Source of the DNA: Anaerolineae bacterium
GTDB taxonomy: Bacteria > Chloroflexota > Anaerolineae > Aggregatilineales > UBA2796
Assembly (NCBI GenBank): GCA_019637555.1
Contig: JAHBVK010000027.1
Span: 16,693-80,692, forward strand
Direction: 5' to 3'
Length of the DNA: 64,000 bases
Shown: piece after piece, positions 33,907 to 43,165 of the stretch
How the letters are laid out: every line of letters begins with the position of its first letter
How positions within the stretch are numbered: the stretch's first letter is position 1
Program-made: the position numbers and the translations under genes
The notes under the pieces: generated by a model
Seen by the model: the letters and a program-made list of their open reading frames with translations, nothing else
What the model was told of the DNA's origin: nothing
Databases searched by the model: none

Positions 33907-34230
33907 ATGAAGCGTGTTGGCTTTCTGCTCAAGGTCAAGCAAGATAAGATCGTTGAATACAAGAAGCACCATGAATCAGTCTGGCAAGAGATGCAAGACG
34001 CGCTGCGGCGCACTGGCTGGCACAATTACTCGCTGTTCATCCGCCCCGATGGCTTGATCTTCGGGTATGTCGAAGCAGAAGAAAGTCTGCAAGCCTCACT
34101 CAATGGCATGGCGAATGAGCCGATCAACCAGCGCTGGCAGGAGTTTATGGCTCCCTACTTCGAGGGCATCGGTGGCGCGCGCCCCGACGAAACCATGATC
34201 GAACTAGAGGAATACTTCCACCTCGATTAA
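33907..34230 (+). CDS. rhaM: L-rhamnose mutarotase
   Basis: A 107-residue ferredoxin-like-fold mutarotase that interconverts alpha and beta anomers of L-rhamnose or a related sugar. Family motifs: RVGFLLKVKQDKIVEYKKHH (active-site His near 21-22), WHNYSLFIRPDGLIFGYVEA (Tyr pair region) and NQRWQEFMAPYF. The length fits RhaM. Its stop overlaps the convergent iclR stop by 4 bp. It probably serves the adjacent sugar-acid locus, although rhamnose isomerase and kinase genes are absent. Confidence 0.88.
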   Translation: MKRVGFLLKVKQDKIVEYKKHHESVWQEMQDALRRTGWHNYSLFIRPDGLIFGYVEAEESLQASLNGMANEPINQRWQEFMAPYFEGIGGARPDETMIELEEYFHLD

Positions 34231-35036
34231 CGCGAGGCGATGTAACCCAACTGCCGCGATAGTGCCACTGCCACTCGCATCACCTGTGCTGCTAGCTGCG
34301 TTAACTGCTCGATGGTCAGCCGATAGGCGGGTCCTGCGATGCTCATCGCTGCGATCACTTGTCCGCTGCTGTCGAACACAGGCGCGGCTACACAGCGCGT
34401 ACCATCATCCACCTCGCGGTCATCAAGGGCGTAGCCCTGCCCTCTGATCAACTCCATCTCCCGCTTCAGCACAGTTAGATCAGTGATCGTCTGTGCCGTA
34501 TACGCCTTTAACGGCGTCGTACGCTCCAGAATCGCCTGTACCTGATCTGCGGTTAAATGCGCTAGTATCGCTTTGCCCATACTGGTGCTGTGCAGCATCA
34601 CCCGCGTACCAACCGTCGAGCGCATCTGCACGAACACAGGGGAGAGCGAGTTCTGTACGCTCTCCTCCTTGCCAATGTATAGCAGCTCCGTACCATCCAG
34701 AATGGCAAGATTAGCGGTTTCGTTGGAAAGCTGGCACAACTCATGCAGATACGGACGTGCCAGTTCTTGCAGGTCGATACTATCCAGCACAATCTTGCCC
34801 AATGACAGGAACTTCGTACCCAGTGAATAGTTGTAATCACTATCGCTGCGCACGAATCCCCGCGAGAGCAGCGTAGCCAGCAACCGATACGTCGTCGGGC
34901 GTGACATGCCGCAGACTCTAGCGATCTCTTGTGTCGTCATCGGGCGGCGATGCTGCGCCAGACAGTCCAGCACATCCAGCGCCTTGATCACCGTTCCCGA
35001 ATAATTTGCCTCGCTCACATCACGATCATCGGTCAT
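34227..35036 (-). CDS. IclR family transcriptional regulator
   Basis: A 269-residue IclR regulator. The N-terminal winged HTH covers KALDVLDCLAQHRRPMTTQE and IARVCGMSRPTTYRLLATLL. The effector domain follows with LSLGKIVLDSIDLQELARPY and later GYALDDREVDDGTRCVAAPV and VIAAMSIAGPAYRL. Its start faces the sugar-acid operon across 145 bp that hold a consensus promoter and a perfect inverted repeat, so it very likely regulates that operon, and perhaps itself. The effector would be a pathway intermediate. AGG lies 8 nt before the ATG. Confidence 0.93.
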   Translation of the reverse strand: MTDDRDVSEANYSGTVIKALDVLDCLAQHRRPMTTQEIARVCGMSRPTTYRLLATLLSRGFVRSDSDYNYSLGTKFLSLGKIVLDSIDLQELARPYLHELCQLSNETANLAILDGTELLYIGKEESVQNSLSPVFVQMRSTVGTRVMLHSTSMGKAILAHLTADQVQAILERTTPLKAYTAQTITDLTVLKREMELIRGQGYALDDREVDDGTRCVAAPVFDSSGQVIAAMSIAGPAYRLTIEQLTQLAAQVMRVAVALSRQLGYIASR

Positions 35037-35067
35037 CAGTGCAACCTATTTCTCTGCTCTAACGTCG

Positions 35068-35096
35068 TTGACAGACCTATTTCCAGATGCTACGAT
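35068..35096 (+). promoter_or_regulatory. Sigma70-type promoter of the sugar-acid operon
   Basis: Perfect -35 TTGACA (35068-35073), a 17-bp spacer, and -10 TACGAT (35091-35096). The expected start site is near 35103, ahead of the inverted repeat at 35123. Confidence 0.65.
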
Positions 35097-35122
35097 CTGT
35101 TGCTGTTCGTTTATTGATTATA

Positions 35123-35141
35123 CTGTTCAACTATTGAACAG
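35123..35141. promoter_or_regulatory. Perfect inverted repeat, probable IclR operator
   Basis: CTGTTCAActaTTGAACAG: two 8-bp arms with a 3-bp spacer, no mismatch. It lies between the divergent iclR gene and the lactonase gene, about 20 bp after the predicted transcription start. Binding there would block elongation or initiation. Assignment to this IclR protein is by position. Confidence 0.7.
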
Positions 35142-35181
35142 CCCATTGTTCGCATCCGCGCCACGCAAAGAGAATTACATC

Positions 35182-36090
35182 ATGACCAAGAAATTTGAAG
35201 TTTACGACAACCGTTTTCTTGCGCTGCTACGTCCCGATTCCACTCTGGAGCACATCTACTGGGGCGCGATCTGGGCAGAAGGTCCCGTGTATTTTTCCGA
35301 AGGCGATTACTTGCTCTGGAGCGACATCCCTAACAATCGCATCCTGCGCTGGTCAGCCAAAGACGGCTTGAGCACCTTCCGCGAACCTTCTAACTTCACC
35401 AATGGTCACACGCGCGATTTACAAGGACGCCTGATCAGCTGCGAACACGGCGGACGCCGCGTTACGCGCACCGAAGCCGACGGCAGGATCACCGTCCTCG
35501 TCGATAATTACAAGGGCAAGAAGCTGAACTCACCAAACGATGTGGTAGTCAAATCCGACGGCACAATTTGGTTCACCGATCCTCCCTACGGCATCATGCA
35601 GCCGCGCGAAGGCTATCACGGCTTGTGCGAAGTGGGCGGCAATTTCGTTTACCGTTTTGATCCAGAAAGCAAAGACATCAGCATCGTTGTCAATGACATG
35701 GAAAAGCCCAACGGGCTGGCTTTCTCGCCTGATGAGAGCATCCTCTACGTTGCCGATAGTGCCTCTTCCCATGATCAGTTCGCTAATCATCACGTCCGCG
35801 CCTACGATGTGATCGATGGCAAGACCACCACCAATGGTCGCATTTTCGCCGTGATCAACCCCGGCTTACCTGATGGCTTCCGGCTCGATGTCAACGGCTA
35901 TCTCTATATCAGTTCCAAAGATAGCATTCAGGTGTACAGTCCGGCGGGCGAACTGCTTGGCAAAATTCTCGTTCCCGAACCAATAGCCAACTGTACGTTC
36001 GGCGGTTCCAACAAAGATCGTCTATTTATCGCCGCTACCTCTTCGATTTACGCCATCACGCTGAATACTCGCGGTATTCAGAAACCTTAA
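35182..36090 (+). CDS. SMP-30/gluconolactonase-family sugar lactonase
   Basis: A 302-residue six-bladed propeller of the SMP-30 family. It begins with FLALLRPDSTLEHIYWGAIW and AEGPVYFSEGDYLLWSDIPN (metal-binding Glu), then KLNSPNDVVVKSDGTIWFTD (Asn ligand), EKPNGLAFSPDESILYVADS (Asn and Asp ligands). It opens an operon with a dehydratase and a dehydrogenase, matching the XylC role: hydrolysis of a pentonolactone to the sugar acid. The ATG at 35182 is preferred because it begins the family's usual N-terminus. Probable control by the IclR protein. Confidence 0.9.
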   Translation: MTKKFEVYDNRFLALLRPDSTLEHIYWGAIWAEGPVYFSEGDYLLWSDIPNNRILRWSAKDGLSTFREPSNFTNGHTRDLQGRLISCEHGGRRVTRTEADGRITVLVDNYKGKKLNSPNDVVVKSDGTIWFTDPPYGIMQPREGYHGLCEVGGNFVYRFDPESKDISIVVNDMEKPNGLAFSPDESILYVADSASSHDQFANHHVRAYDVIDGKTTTNGRIFAVINPGLPDGFRLDVNGYLYISSKDSIQVYSPAGELLGKILVPEPIANCTFGGSNKDRLFIAATSSIYAITLNTRGIQKP

Positions 36091-36116
36091 TTACGCTTGC
36101 ATCAACGGGAATAAAC

Positions 36117-37004
36117 ATGAGCAACGACAAACTTTTTTTGAGGCAGTATCTGACCGCTACAGGTGTTCAAATTGGCTTGGATAACGGTCAAGAGCTGCGT
36201 ACACTTGGCGAGTCTTCCAATCCGCTAAGTTTAGACTGGCTGCTCTCTGACCAACCTACTGCGCCGCGCGCCGCTAATTTGCTTGAGGTATTACATCAAC
36301 AGCCCCAAACGATAGTATCTCCAGCGGCAGCAGAGTTTCGCGCACCGGTCGGCAGACAGGAAATTTGGGCAGCAGGGGTTACCTACAAGCGTAGCGAAGA
36401 AGCCCGCGAGTCGGAATCTAACAACAGTACGGTCTACACACGCGTTTACAATGCCGCCCGCCCTGAATTGTTTTTCAAATCCCTCGGTCACGACGCCGTC
36501 GGCGCAAACGATCAGATCGGCATCCGCTACGACGCAACGTGGTCGGTGCCGGAGCCGGAACTGGTGATCGTGCTCAATGCTCGCATGGAAGTAGTCGGCT
36601 TCACCATCGGCAACGACGTGAGTTCACGCGACATCGAAGGTGAGAATCCTCTGTATCTGCCACAGGCGAAAGTCTACGAGGCAGCTTGCGCTGTCGGACC
36701 GCGCATCTGGCTGCAACCCGGCGCAACAGTCTGGCCCCAACTCAAAATCGAACTGCAAATCGAACGTGAGGGGAAAACCGTCTTCTCTGGCGAGACCAGC
36801 ACCGCCTCCATTCACCGCACCCTCAGTGATCTGGTCGAGTATCTAGGGCGCTGCAAGCGTTTCCCCAATGGTGCATTTTTGTTCACTGGTACTGGCATCG
36901 TGCCGCCTGATAACTTCACTTTGCAGGCAGGCGATGTCACCCGTATTCGCATCGATCCGATTGGCGAACTGGTCAACACCGTCCGCGTGATCGGCAAGAG
37001 ATAG
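36117..37004 (+). CDS. FAH-family 2-keto-3-deoxy sugar acid dehydratase (XylX/KdaD-like)
   Basis: A 295-residue fumarylacetoacetate-hydrolase-fold protein. The central region closely resembles 2-keto-3-deoxy-D-arabinonate/xylonate dehydratases: AAGVTYKRSEEARESES, VYTRVYNAARPELFFKSLGH, WSVPEPELVIVLNARMEVVG (metal-binding Glu residues), TIGNDVSSRDIEGENPLYLP, and QAKVYEAACAVGPRI. It should convert a 2-keto-3-deoxy-pentonate to alpha-ketoglutarate semialdehyde. It lies 26 bp after the lactonase gene and 24 bp before the dehydrogenase gene, which supports this assignment. Confidence 0.88.
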   Translation: MSNDKLFLRQYLTATGVQIGLDNGQELRTLGESSNPLSLDWLLSDQPTAPRAANLLEVLHQQPQTIVSPAAAEFRAPVGRQEIWAAGVTYKRSEEARESESNNSTVYTRVYNAARPELFFKSLGHDAVGANDQIGIRYDATWSVPEPELVIVLNARMEVVGFTIGNDVSSRDIEGENPLYLPQAKVYEAACAVGPRIWLQPGATVWPQLKIELQIEREGKTVFSGETSTASIHRTLSDLVEYLGRCKRFPNGAFLFTGTGIVPPDNFTLQAGDVTRIRIDPIGELVNTVRVIGKR

Positions 37005-37028
37005 AAAGCATAAGGAGTTAGCCGCACG

Positions 37029-38483
37029 ATGAAGCGTTACGAACTGTTTATTGATGGTCAGTGGGCAGCGCCAAGCAGCGGGAAATATCAGCCCAACATC
37101 AATCCTGCCAACACCAACGATGTGATCGGGGAGTTCGCCTCTGCCTCTCCCGAAGATGTCAACGCGGCGGTAGACGCTGCCAAACGTGCATTCCCCGCGT
37201 GGCGTGGAATGCCCATGGTCAAACGTGGCGATATTTTGCACAAAGCTGCCAATCTTCTGGAAGCGCGTCTGGAGGAAGTGGCACAGGCAATGACTCGCGA
37301 AGAAGGCAAAACGCTGATCGAAGCGCGCGGTGAAACGGCTCGCGGCGTGGCGATCCTGCGTTACTTCGCTGGCGAAGCCTCACAGCCAGACGGCGAAGTC
37401 TATCCGACGGCACTTCCCAACCGGATGCTCTACACGCGCCGCGAACCTGTTGGCGTCATCGGCTTGATCACCCCGTGGAACTTCCCTGTTGCCATCCCCG
37501 TGTGGAAGATCGCGCCTGCACTGGTTTACGGCAATACGCTCGTATTCAAGCCTGCGGAAATTACACCCCTGACGGCATGGCATATTGTCGATGTGCTCAG
37601 TCAGGCGGGCTTGCCCAAAGGCGTGCTCAATCTGGTCAACGGATCGGGGCGCGTGGCAGGAAACGCGATGGTCAGCAACGAGGATGTCAAAGCGATCAGC
37701 TTCACTGGCTCAAACGGCGTCGGTCGCGACATCCAGCGCAAATTGCAGGAACGCGGCGGCAAGGCGCAGCTAGAAATGGGCGGCAAGAATCCTGTCGTCG
37801 TACTTAACGATGCCGATATGAAGGTCGCTGTTGAGATGGTCACGCGCGGCGCGATGAAATCCACCGGACAGAAATGCACTGCGACCAGTCGCGTGTTTGT
37901 GCAGGAAGGCATCTACAAGCAGTTCAGCGATGCGCTCGTTGAGGCGGTCAAATCGCTGCGGATCGGCGATGGCATGGACGCCAACACCTATCTCGGTCCT
38001 GCCGTCTCCAAAGATCAGCAGCAATCCGTACTGGAGTATCTGGAGATCGGGCAGAAGGAAGGCTTGAAAGTTGGCGCGGGTGGATCACCACTAAGCGGTG
38101 GCACTTTCGATCAAGGCTTCTACGTTCCGCCGACAGTCTACCTTGATGCCGCACTCGACAGCCGTCTGATGAACGAAGAGATTTTCGGACCGGTCGTAGC
38201 ACTTGCGCCCGTTGCGTCACTTGATCATGCTATCGAAGCCGCTAATAATGTCCCCTATGGACTCAGCGCCTCGATCATCAGTCAAGACATCGGCAAGATC
38301 ATGCGCTTCATCGATGGCATCCAGGCTGGACTCGTCCACGTGAACGACGAGACAGCAGGCGCCGAACCACAAGTCCCCTTCGGCGGCTTCAAAGAATCCA
38401 GTTCGCACTCTCGTGAACAGGGTAAAGCCGCTCGCGACTTCTACACCCAGATCAAAACCGTCTATCTTGACTATCCAGTGTAG
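37029..38483 (+). CDS. Alpha-ketoglutarate semialdehyde dehydrogenase
   Basis: A 484-residue aldehyde dehydrogenase. Motifs: [20 protein letters not shown] (NAD site), [25 protein letters not shown] (general-base Glu), [14 protein letters not shown] (catalytic Cys), and [10 protein letters not shown]. The end, [20 protein letters not shown] followed by [20 protein letters not shown], is typical of KGSA dehydrogenases in pentose and hexarate oxidation. It oxidises alpha-ketoglutarate semialdehyde to 2-oxoglutarate with NAD(P), feeding the TCA cycle. AAGGAG precedes the ATG. Last gene of the operon; two hairpins follow. Confidence 0.92.
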   Translation: MKRYELFIDGQWAAPSSGKYQPNINPANTNDVIGEFASASPEDVNAAVDAAKRAFPAWRGMPMVKRGDILHKAANLLEARLEEVAQAMTREEGKTLIEARGETARGVAILRYFAGEASQPDGEVYPTALPNRMLYTRREPVGVIGLITPWNFPVAIPVWKIAPALVYGNTLVFKPAEITPLTAWHIVDVLSQAGLPKGVLNLVNGSGRVAGNAMVSNEDVKAISFTGSNGVGRDIQRKLQERGGKAQLEMGGKNPVVVLNDADMKVAVEMVTRGAMKSTGQKCTATSRVFVQEGIYKQFSDALVEAVKSLRIGDGMDANTYLGPAVSKDQQQSVLEYLEIGQKEGLKVGAGGSPLSGGTFDQGFYVPPTVYLDAALDSRLMNEEIFGPVVALAPVASLDHAIEAANNVPYGLSASIISQDIGKIMRFIDGIQAGLVHVNDETAGAEPQVPFGGFKESSSHSREQGKAARDFYTQIKTVYLDYPV

Positions 38484-38507
38484 TAAGCTCTCACCTCCCG
38501 GAATCGC

Positions 38508-38535
38508 GAAGGGCAGATTTAGAAACCTGCCCTTC
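38508..38535 (+). terminator. Hairpin after the sugar-acid operon
   Basis: GAAGGGCAG (38508-38516) pairs with CTGCCCTTC (38527-38535) around a 10-nt loop, 25 bp after the last stop. Confidence 0.6.
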
Positions 38536-38564
38536 ATAACGAATTTACCGATACGACGCTGTAG

Positions 38565-38585
38565 GGGTGGGTTTCAAACCCACCC
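38565..38585. terminator. Palindromic bidirectional terminator
   Basis: GGGTGGGTTT and AAACCCACCC are separated by one base, with ATTTT on the right. It lies between the sugar-acid operon and the convergent amidohydrolase gene. Confidence 0.6.
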
Positions 38586-38594
38586 ATTTTGGTC

Positions 38595-39830
38595 TTATTG
38601 CCCCTGAATCCATTTGATTGTCTTGCTCGCCAGCCGATCCAGCGCATCCACTGACATCAGAATATGTTCCTCTTTAGTGTCCTCGATCTTGTTGTGCGAA
38701 ATTCCGTACAGGCTCTGCACAAATAGCATGATTGTGGGAACGCCTGCTCGTGCCACTTCTGCCGCATCGTGTAGCGGACCGCTGGGCAAACGATATGAGC
38801 TACCACTTGCCTCCTTGATCGCTTCATCCGCAAACTCGATCAACTGCGGATCGAACAGAATCGGGTTGATCTCCCAGATTTTGTTCCATTCCACCGTCAC
38901 TTTTTCTTCAGCGGCGAAGCGTTCGCTAGCATCCTTCGCCTCTTGCAGCATCTTTGCTAGCGCGGCGGCATCTAGATGGCGCTGATCGAGCGTCATGTCG
39001 CACTGTCCAACTACAGCAGTGACGATGCCCGGTTTCGTCTCCACACGACCAACCGTGCAAACACCGCCGTTTCGCTTGGCGATCTCGCGGATTTCCAGCG
39101 CCAGCTTCGCAGCAGCGCCCAACGCGTCACGCCGTTTATCCATCGGGGTCGAGCCGGAATGTGCCGCTTGTCCCACAAAGCGGATCGCATGACGTTCCAC
39201 GCCGAATGTGCCCAACACCACGCCTAAGGGCAGATCAAGACTTTCCAGCACCGGACCTTGCTCGATGTGCAGTTCCAGATAAGCCTTAGCGTTCTTTAAC
39301 TGCTTGCCCGCTTCCTTAGCGCGATCCAGATCGACTCCATACTTGGCAATGGCATCGACCAGTTTGATGCCGTCCTTATCGGTCAAGTTCCGCAGTTCAT
39401 CTGGATTCAGATAGCCGGATACAGCACTCGACCCAAACAAACTGCGCCCGAATCGCGCACCCTCCTCATCCGCCCAATTCACCAACCGGATTGTGATCGG
39501 CGGTTTGCCTTCGCTGGCAATTCGTCGCAACACTTCCACACCTGCGATAACGTTCAGGCAGCCATCCAACCAACCGCCGTTGGGCACGGAATCGAGATGC
39601 CCGCCGATCAGCAGTTCCTTCTCGGACTCGCCACGCAGCGTCGCCCACAAATTACCCGCTTCGTCGGTTTCTATCTCCACTGGCAGGTCGGCAAGCGTTT
39701 CTTTGTACCAATCGAGTGCCCGCTGCCATACGTCAGTAAAGGCGACGCGCTGCGCTCCATCTTCGTTGCCCGTCAGACGGCGCAGTTCTTTCAACTCATC
39801 AACGGTGCGTTGTGGATTCAAAGTGCTCAT
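38595..39830 (-). CDS. M20-family Zn amidohydrolase (carbamoylase/allantoate amidohydrolase type)
   Basis: A 411-residue enzyme of the hydantoinase/carbamoylase family. Zinc-site motifs: GGHLDSVPNGGWLDGCLNVI (His and Asp), NWADEEGARFGRSLFGSSAV (Glu pair), ELHIEQGPVLESL (His), and LPSGPLHDAAEVARAGVPTI near the C-terminus (His). Between them, ERHAIRFVGQAAHSGSTPMD begins the dimerisation domain. Relatives cleave N-carbamoyl amino acids, ureidopropionate or allantoate. No hydantoinase or purine-degradation genes are nearby, so the substrate is open. AGGA lies 8 nt before the ATG. Confidence 0.9.
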   Translation of the reverse strand: MSTLNPQRTVDELKELRRLTGNEDGAQRVAFTDVWQRALDWYKETLADLPVEIETDEAGNLWATLRGESEKELLIGGHLDSVPNGGWLDGCLNVIAGVEVLRRIASEGKPPITIRLVNWADEEGARFGRSLFGSSAVSGYLNPDELRNLTDKDGIKLVDAIAKYGVDLDRAKEAGKQLKNAKAYLELHIEQGPVLESLDLPLGVVLGTFGVERHAIRFVGQAAHSGSTPMDKRRDALGAAAKLALEIREIAKRNGGVCTVGRVETKPGIVTAVVGQCDMTLDQRHLDAAALAKMLQEAKDASERFAAEEKVTVEWNKIWEINPILFDPQLIEFADEAIKEASGSSYRLPSGPLHDAAEVARAGVPTIMLFVQSLYGISHNKIEDTKEEHILMSVDALDRLASKTIKWIQGQ

Positions 39831-40178
39831 GATGAATAATCCTAAATGTGTTCGAGGTTCAATAGCGAAAAGTGAAAACGAGATTACAAGAATCGCGCGG
39901 GATCGTCAAAGGCTCTGTCTTTCGCGGGAGGCTACAACACCGATTAGTTGACTAACTGAACGAACATGACCGCTTTTCATACTGAGCCTGCTGGTTTTAG
40001 CCTCAGGCGCTGCGCCAGTATAGATACTTGAGCTAGAGTGAAAGTGGCATTCCAAACTATATCGCTGAATTCTGTTTCACCAATCAAACCGTGCACCAAC
40101 AATGCGCCTGAAACCGCCCTGTAATCCCTGCGAAGATCAGGCACTAATTTTTTGTCCTCACCCCATCTAGTCATTGCC
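39831..40178. other. Intergenic region between the amidohydrolase and GNAT genes
   Basis: No gene seen. It contains a copy of repeat family B (40094-40144, listed separately) near its right end. The left part holds the amidohydrolase promoter region without a clear -35/-10 pair. Confidence 0.5.
40094..40144 (+). repeat. Dispersed repeat family B, copy 1 (short form)
   Basis: CACCAACAATGCGCCTGAAA continues into CCGCCCTGTAATCCCTGCGA and ends with a CAGGC arm. It matches the cores at 58971-59020 and (inverted) 61979-62027. GCCTGA and TCAGGC form terminal inverted arms. The copy lacks the GC-rich palindromes of the other two. Confidence 0.75.
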
Positions 40179-41063
40179 TTACAATTCGATCTTCCAGAAG
40201 GGCAAATCCTGCATCGTGCGCTCGAATCCGTAGCGTTCATACAATCGCTGTGATTGAACATTATGTTCCTGCGTGTTCACACTCACACTTTCGATGCCAC
40301 GCCGCACGAAATGCCGCAGCATTGCGCCTAGCAGCGAGCCGCCTATACCATGACCTTGCACCTCAGGTAACACCGCTAGACGTGCCAGATGCCCACCATC
40401 ACTGTGCTGGGTAGAAAGTTGATAGCCAACCAACTGCCCTTGTAGCTCCGCCAGTGAGAAACTTGCAGCCATGCGCGAGGCGTAACGGAGTGAGCGGCTG
40501 CCCATCTGCCACAACGGACCGAACGCCGCGTGATCGATAGCGACAACGGCGGGTAAATCATTCCAGTAGGCGGGGCGAATACGAACATCGTCATGCAGGG
40601 GTGGCAAGATATCTGTGCCATAACGTCGCAGCGTGACAATATCTTCACCGTAATTGAAACCAAGCGCAGGCAAATGGTCGAGCAACCAGTTTCGGATTAG
40701 CAGCACACCGACTTCGCGTACGCTGTTGACGATCAGCAGTGAACGTAGCGCGGACCATAATGCCGCCAATACCCCGGCAGGTTCAGCCAGATCGGCGACA
40801 GCCACTAACCGCAGCCATGTCGCGCCGCCTAGCACCTCCGAAGTAGCGATCACGCCATGCAAAACGTTGTCACGCCATGCCATCAACATCAGCATAGTCG
40901 GATCGTCCAGCCAATCATCAACGCTTTGCCAGTCTAGATGGGTGTGCACTAGATAGGCTTCTGTCACTAAACGCATGGTTGCCCGACGATAGCGGCGTGC
41001 ATACGGCACGATATCGAAGCGAGCAGCGAAGTTGCTGCCCGTTCCCGCTGAATCGTTAGCCAT
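40179..41063 (-). CDS. GNAT family N-acetyltransferase, two-lobed
   Basis: A 294-residue protein. The C-terminal GNAT domain (about 155-294) has DVRIRPAYWNDLPAVVAIDH, then LARLAVLPEVQGHGIGGSLL (the acetyl-CoA motif with V-x-x-x-x-x-G-x-G) and VNTQEHNVQSQRLYERYGFE. The N-terminal half has a GNAT-like layout too (YRRATMRLVTEAYLVHTHLD, VLHGVIATSEVLGGATWLRL) but no acetyl-CoA motif, so it is likely a degenerate copy. Its start is 2 bp after the stop of the MBL gene, in one operon. The substrate is unknown. Confidence 0.85.
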   Translation of the reverse strand: MANDSAGTGSNFAARFDIVPYARRYRRATMRLVTEAYLVHTHLDWQSVDDWLDDPTMLMLMAWRDNVLHGVIATSEVLGGATWLRLVAVADLAEPAGVLAALWSALRSLLIVNSVREVGVLLIRNWLLDHLPALGFNYGEDIVTLRRYGTDILPPLHDDVRIRPAYWNDLPAVVAIDHAAFGPLWQMGSRSLRYASRMAASFSLAELQGQLVGYQLSTQHSDGGHLARLAVLPEVQGHGIGGSLLGAMLRHFVRRGIESVSVNTQEHNVQSQRLYERYGFERTMQDLPFWKIEL

Positions 41064-41065
41064 GT

Positions 41066-41770
41066 TTAGACACCGACCTTAGTGGCGAATACTCTCAGGG
41101 CGGCGCTTGCGTTGCCTATCATCGGTTTGCCATGCCCGAAGCACAGTATGTCGATGTCCATATCCGCGATCTTGCGGATCGAGCGTTTCGCCTGCGCCAT
41201 ATCTACCGTTGCGGGCGCAATCGGCAGCCTCATGCGGTCAAATACACCGACGGTGTCGCCGCAGAACATCAGGCGCAGCGACGGATACCAGAAAGCGACT
41301 TGACCGGGGCTGTGTCCCGGAGTCTCCACAAGCGTGAAACCGGGCAGCACTTCGTCCAGCTTATCGCCTTCCACTATCTCCCGATGTACAGGGGACGGGT
41401 CCATCTTGGGGTTGGGTAGTGCGCTAGCTAGAAATTTGGTTAATCCGGTCAGCGTTTTGGGATCGGGGCGCGTGATTGGCTCATCACCGCGTGTAGCCGC
41501 CGCATCACGCGGATGTACATACACTTGAGCACCTGTCAGCTTCTGCACGGCTGCCAGACTGCCGATGTGATCTGGATGAGCGTGCGTGATCAAGATGCGT
41601 TTGATCTCTGAAAGCTGCCGCCCGATCTTGCCTAACTCACTGGTGATTTTGCCAACTGCACCGGGTACGGTGGCGTCGATCATGGTCAATCCGTCGCTGC
41701 CCACAATGATGTACACGCGCCCGACAAACAAGCCATCCAGCGTATAAATGCCATCCGCGATCTTTTGCAT
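41066..41770 (-). CDS. MBL-fold metallohydrolase
   Basis: A 234-residue glyoxalase-II/beta-lactamase-like hydrolase. Metal motifs: THAHPDHIGSLAAV (HxHxDH), VETPGHSPGQVAFWY (His), LMFCGDTVGVF (Asp), and ILCFGHGKPMIG (last His). All seven ligands are present, so it is probably active. AAGGATAACAT precedes the ATG. It is followed after 2 bp by the GNAT gene. Likely substrates are thioesters, lactones or similar; not determinable here. Confidence 0.9.
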   Translation of the reverse strand: MQKIADGIYTLDGLFVGRVYIIVGSDGLTMIDATVPGAVGKITSELGKIGRQLSEIKRILITHAHPDHIGSLAAVQKLTGAQVYVHPRDAAATRGDEPITRPDPKTLTGLTKFLASALPNPKMDPSPVHREIVEGDKLDEVLPGFTLVETPGHSPGQVAFWYPSLRLMFCGDTVGVFDRMRLPIAPATVDMAQAKRSIRKIADMDIDILCFGHGKPMIGNASAALRVFATKVGV

Positions 41771-41887
41771 ATGTTATCCTTATGTACAGGATACTAGACC
41801 TATCGTTTCTGGAATATAGCACCAGTTACGCTCAACGGTGTACTAAATAATCTTCCAATGTTAATAACAAAACACAGGAACTGATCG

Positions 41888-43117
41888 ATGATTCGGATGC
41901 TGCACTTCGCTGACGTGCATCTTGGCGTGGAAACCTACGGACGCTTCGACTCGCAGGCGGGCAACAGCAGGGTGCGTGACTTCTTGCAGCGCCTTGATGA
42001 GATGATCCGCTTTGCCCTCGCTAACGATGTCGATGTTGCCGTATTTGCGGGGGATGCCTTCAAGAACCGCCAGCCGAATCCCACCCTCCAGCGCGAATTC
42101 GCCTACCGCATCCGCGAGTTGGCAGATCGCTGCCCTGTGATCATGATCGCGGGCAACCATGATCTGCCCAATCTGGTCGAGCGCGCCCATAGTTTGGAGA
42201 TATATCAAACGCTAGCAGTTCCCAATGTACTGGTAGTGGGTAGTGAATATCAGGTCTATCCTGTCCAAACTAAAAGCGGAGGGTTACTCGTCGGCACCGC
42301 TCCCTATCCGGTGCGCGGATCACTGCTCAACTTCGAGGAAGCACAGGGCAAATCGATGGCACAGATCGACCTAATGCTGCAAGATCACTTACGCTTGCTA
42401 CTGCGTGACATGGTGCGGATCGTTGAGGAAGCGCCGGAACCGCGCGTGCTGATGGGGCATTTCACGGTACAGGGTGCCGAGTTTGGTACCGAGCGTAATG
42501 TGATGGTTGGGCGCGATGCCATCCTCTCGCTCGGTGACGTGGCTGATCCCGCGTGGGATTACGTGGCGCTCGGGCACATCCACAAGCATCAGAATCTAAC
42601 GGCGACTATGAAGGGCTACCCACCTGTCATTTACAGCGGTAGCCTTGAGCGCGTCGATTTCGGTGAGGAAGCTGATGATAAAGGCTTCTGTTGGGTGGAA
42701 TTGGAACGCGGTGCAACGCAGTGGCGTTTTGTCAAAGTTGGTGCGCGTCCCTTTGTCACCTTGCGCGTTGATGTGCGCGGTGATCCCGATCCGATGGCAC
42801 GGTTGGCATCTGCGATCACGGAGCGCGGCGTGCAGGATGCTATCGTCCGCCTGATTCTAGTTGCTGATCTGGAAAGCGACGCCAAACTACGTGAAGCGGC
42901 GATTCTCGATATGCTGCGCGATGCTGGTGCGTTCTACGTCGCTGGCGTGCAGCGTGAGGTCGAGCGTCCGACGCGCAGCCGCTTGGGCGCAAACGTAGAG
43001 GGTATGACCTCGCGCGATCTGCTCAAACAATATCTGCGAACCAAGAAAGCGGAAGCTGATCACATTGAAGAGATTCTAGATCGCGCCGCACCTATTCTGG
43101 ACGACGACGGTAGTTGA
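41888..43117 (+). CDS. sbcD: SbcD/Mre11-like exonuclease subunit
   Basis: A 409-residue SbcD/Mre11-type nuclease. Phosphoesterase motifs: MLHFADVHLGVETYGRF, VDVAVFAGDAFKNRQPNP, MIAGNHDLPN, LMGHFTVQGAEFG, and VALGHIHKHQNL. The C-terminal capping domain (about 265-380) follows. Partners are normally an SbcC/Rad50 ATPase gene directly downstream; here the next gene is a small zinc-knuckle protein and no SbcC is in the window. It would act on DNA ends and hairpins during repair. AGGA lies 8 nt before the ATG. Confidence 0.92.
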   Translation: MIRMLHFADVHLGVETYGRFDSQAGNSRVRDFLQRLDEMIRFALANDVDVAVFAGDAFKNRQPNPTLQREFAYRIRELADRCPVIMIAGNHDLPNLVERAHSLEIYQTLAVPNVLVVGSEYQVYPVQTKSGGLLVGTAPYPVRGSLLNFEEAQGKSMAQIDLMLQDHLRLLLRDMVRIVEEAPEPRVLMGHFTVQGAEFGTERNVMVGRDAILSLGDVADPAWDYVALGHIHKHQNLTATMKGYPPVIYSGSLERVDFGEEADDKGFCWVELERGATQWRFVKVGARPFVTLRVDVRGDPDPMARLASAITERGVQDAIVRLILVADLESDAKLREAAILDMLRDAGAFYVAGVQREVERPTRSRLGANVEGMTSRDLLKQYLRTKKAEADHIEEILDRAAPILDDDGS

Positions 43118-43165
43118 CTTCAGGTATAATAGAATCTTCAAAGAGTATGGAGGCAAGAAAATTCC

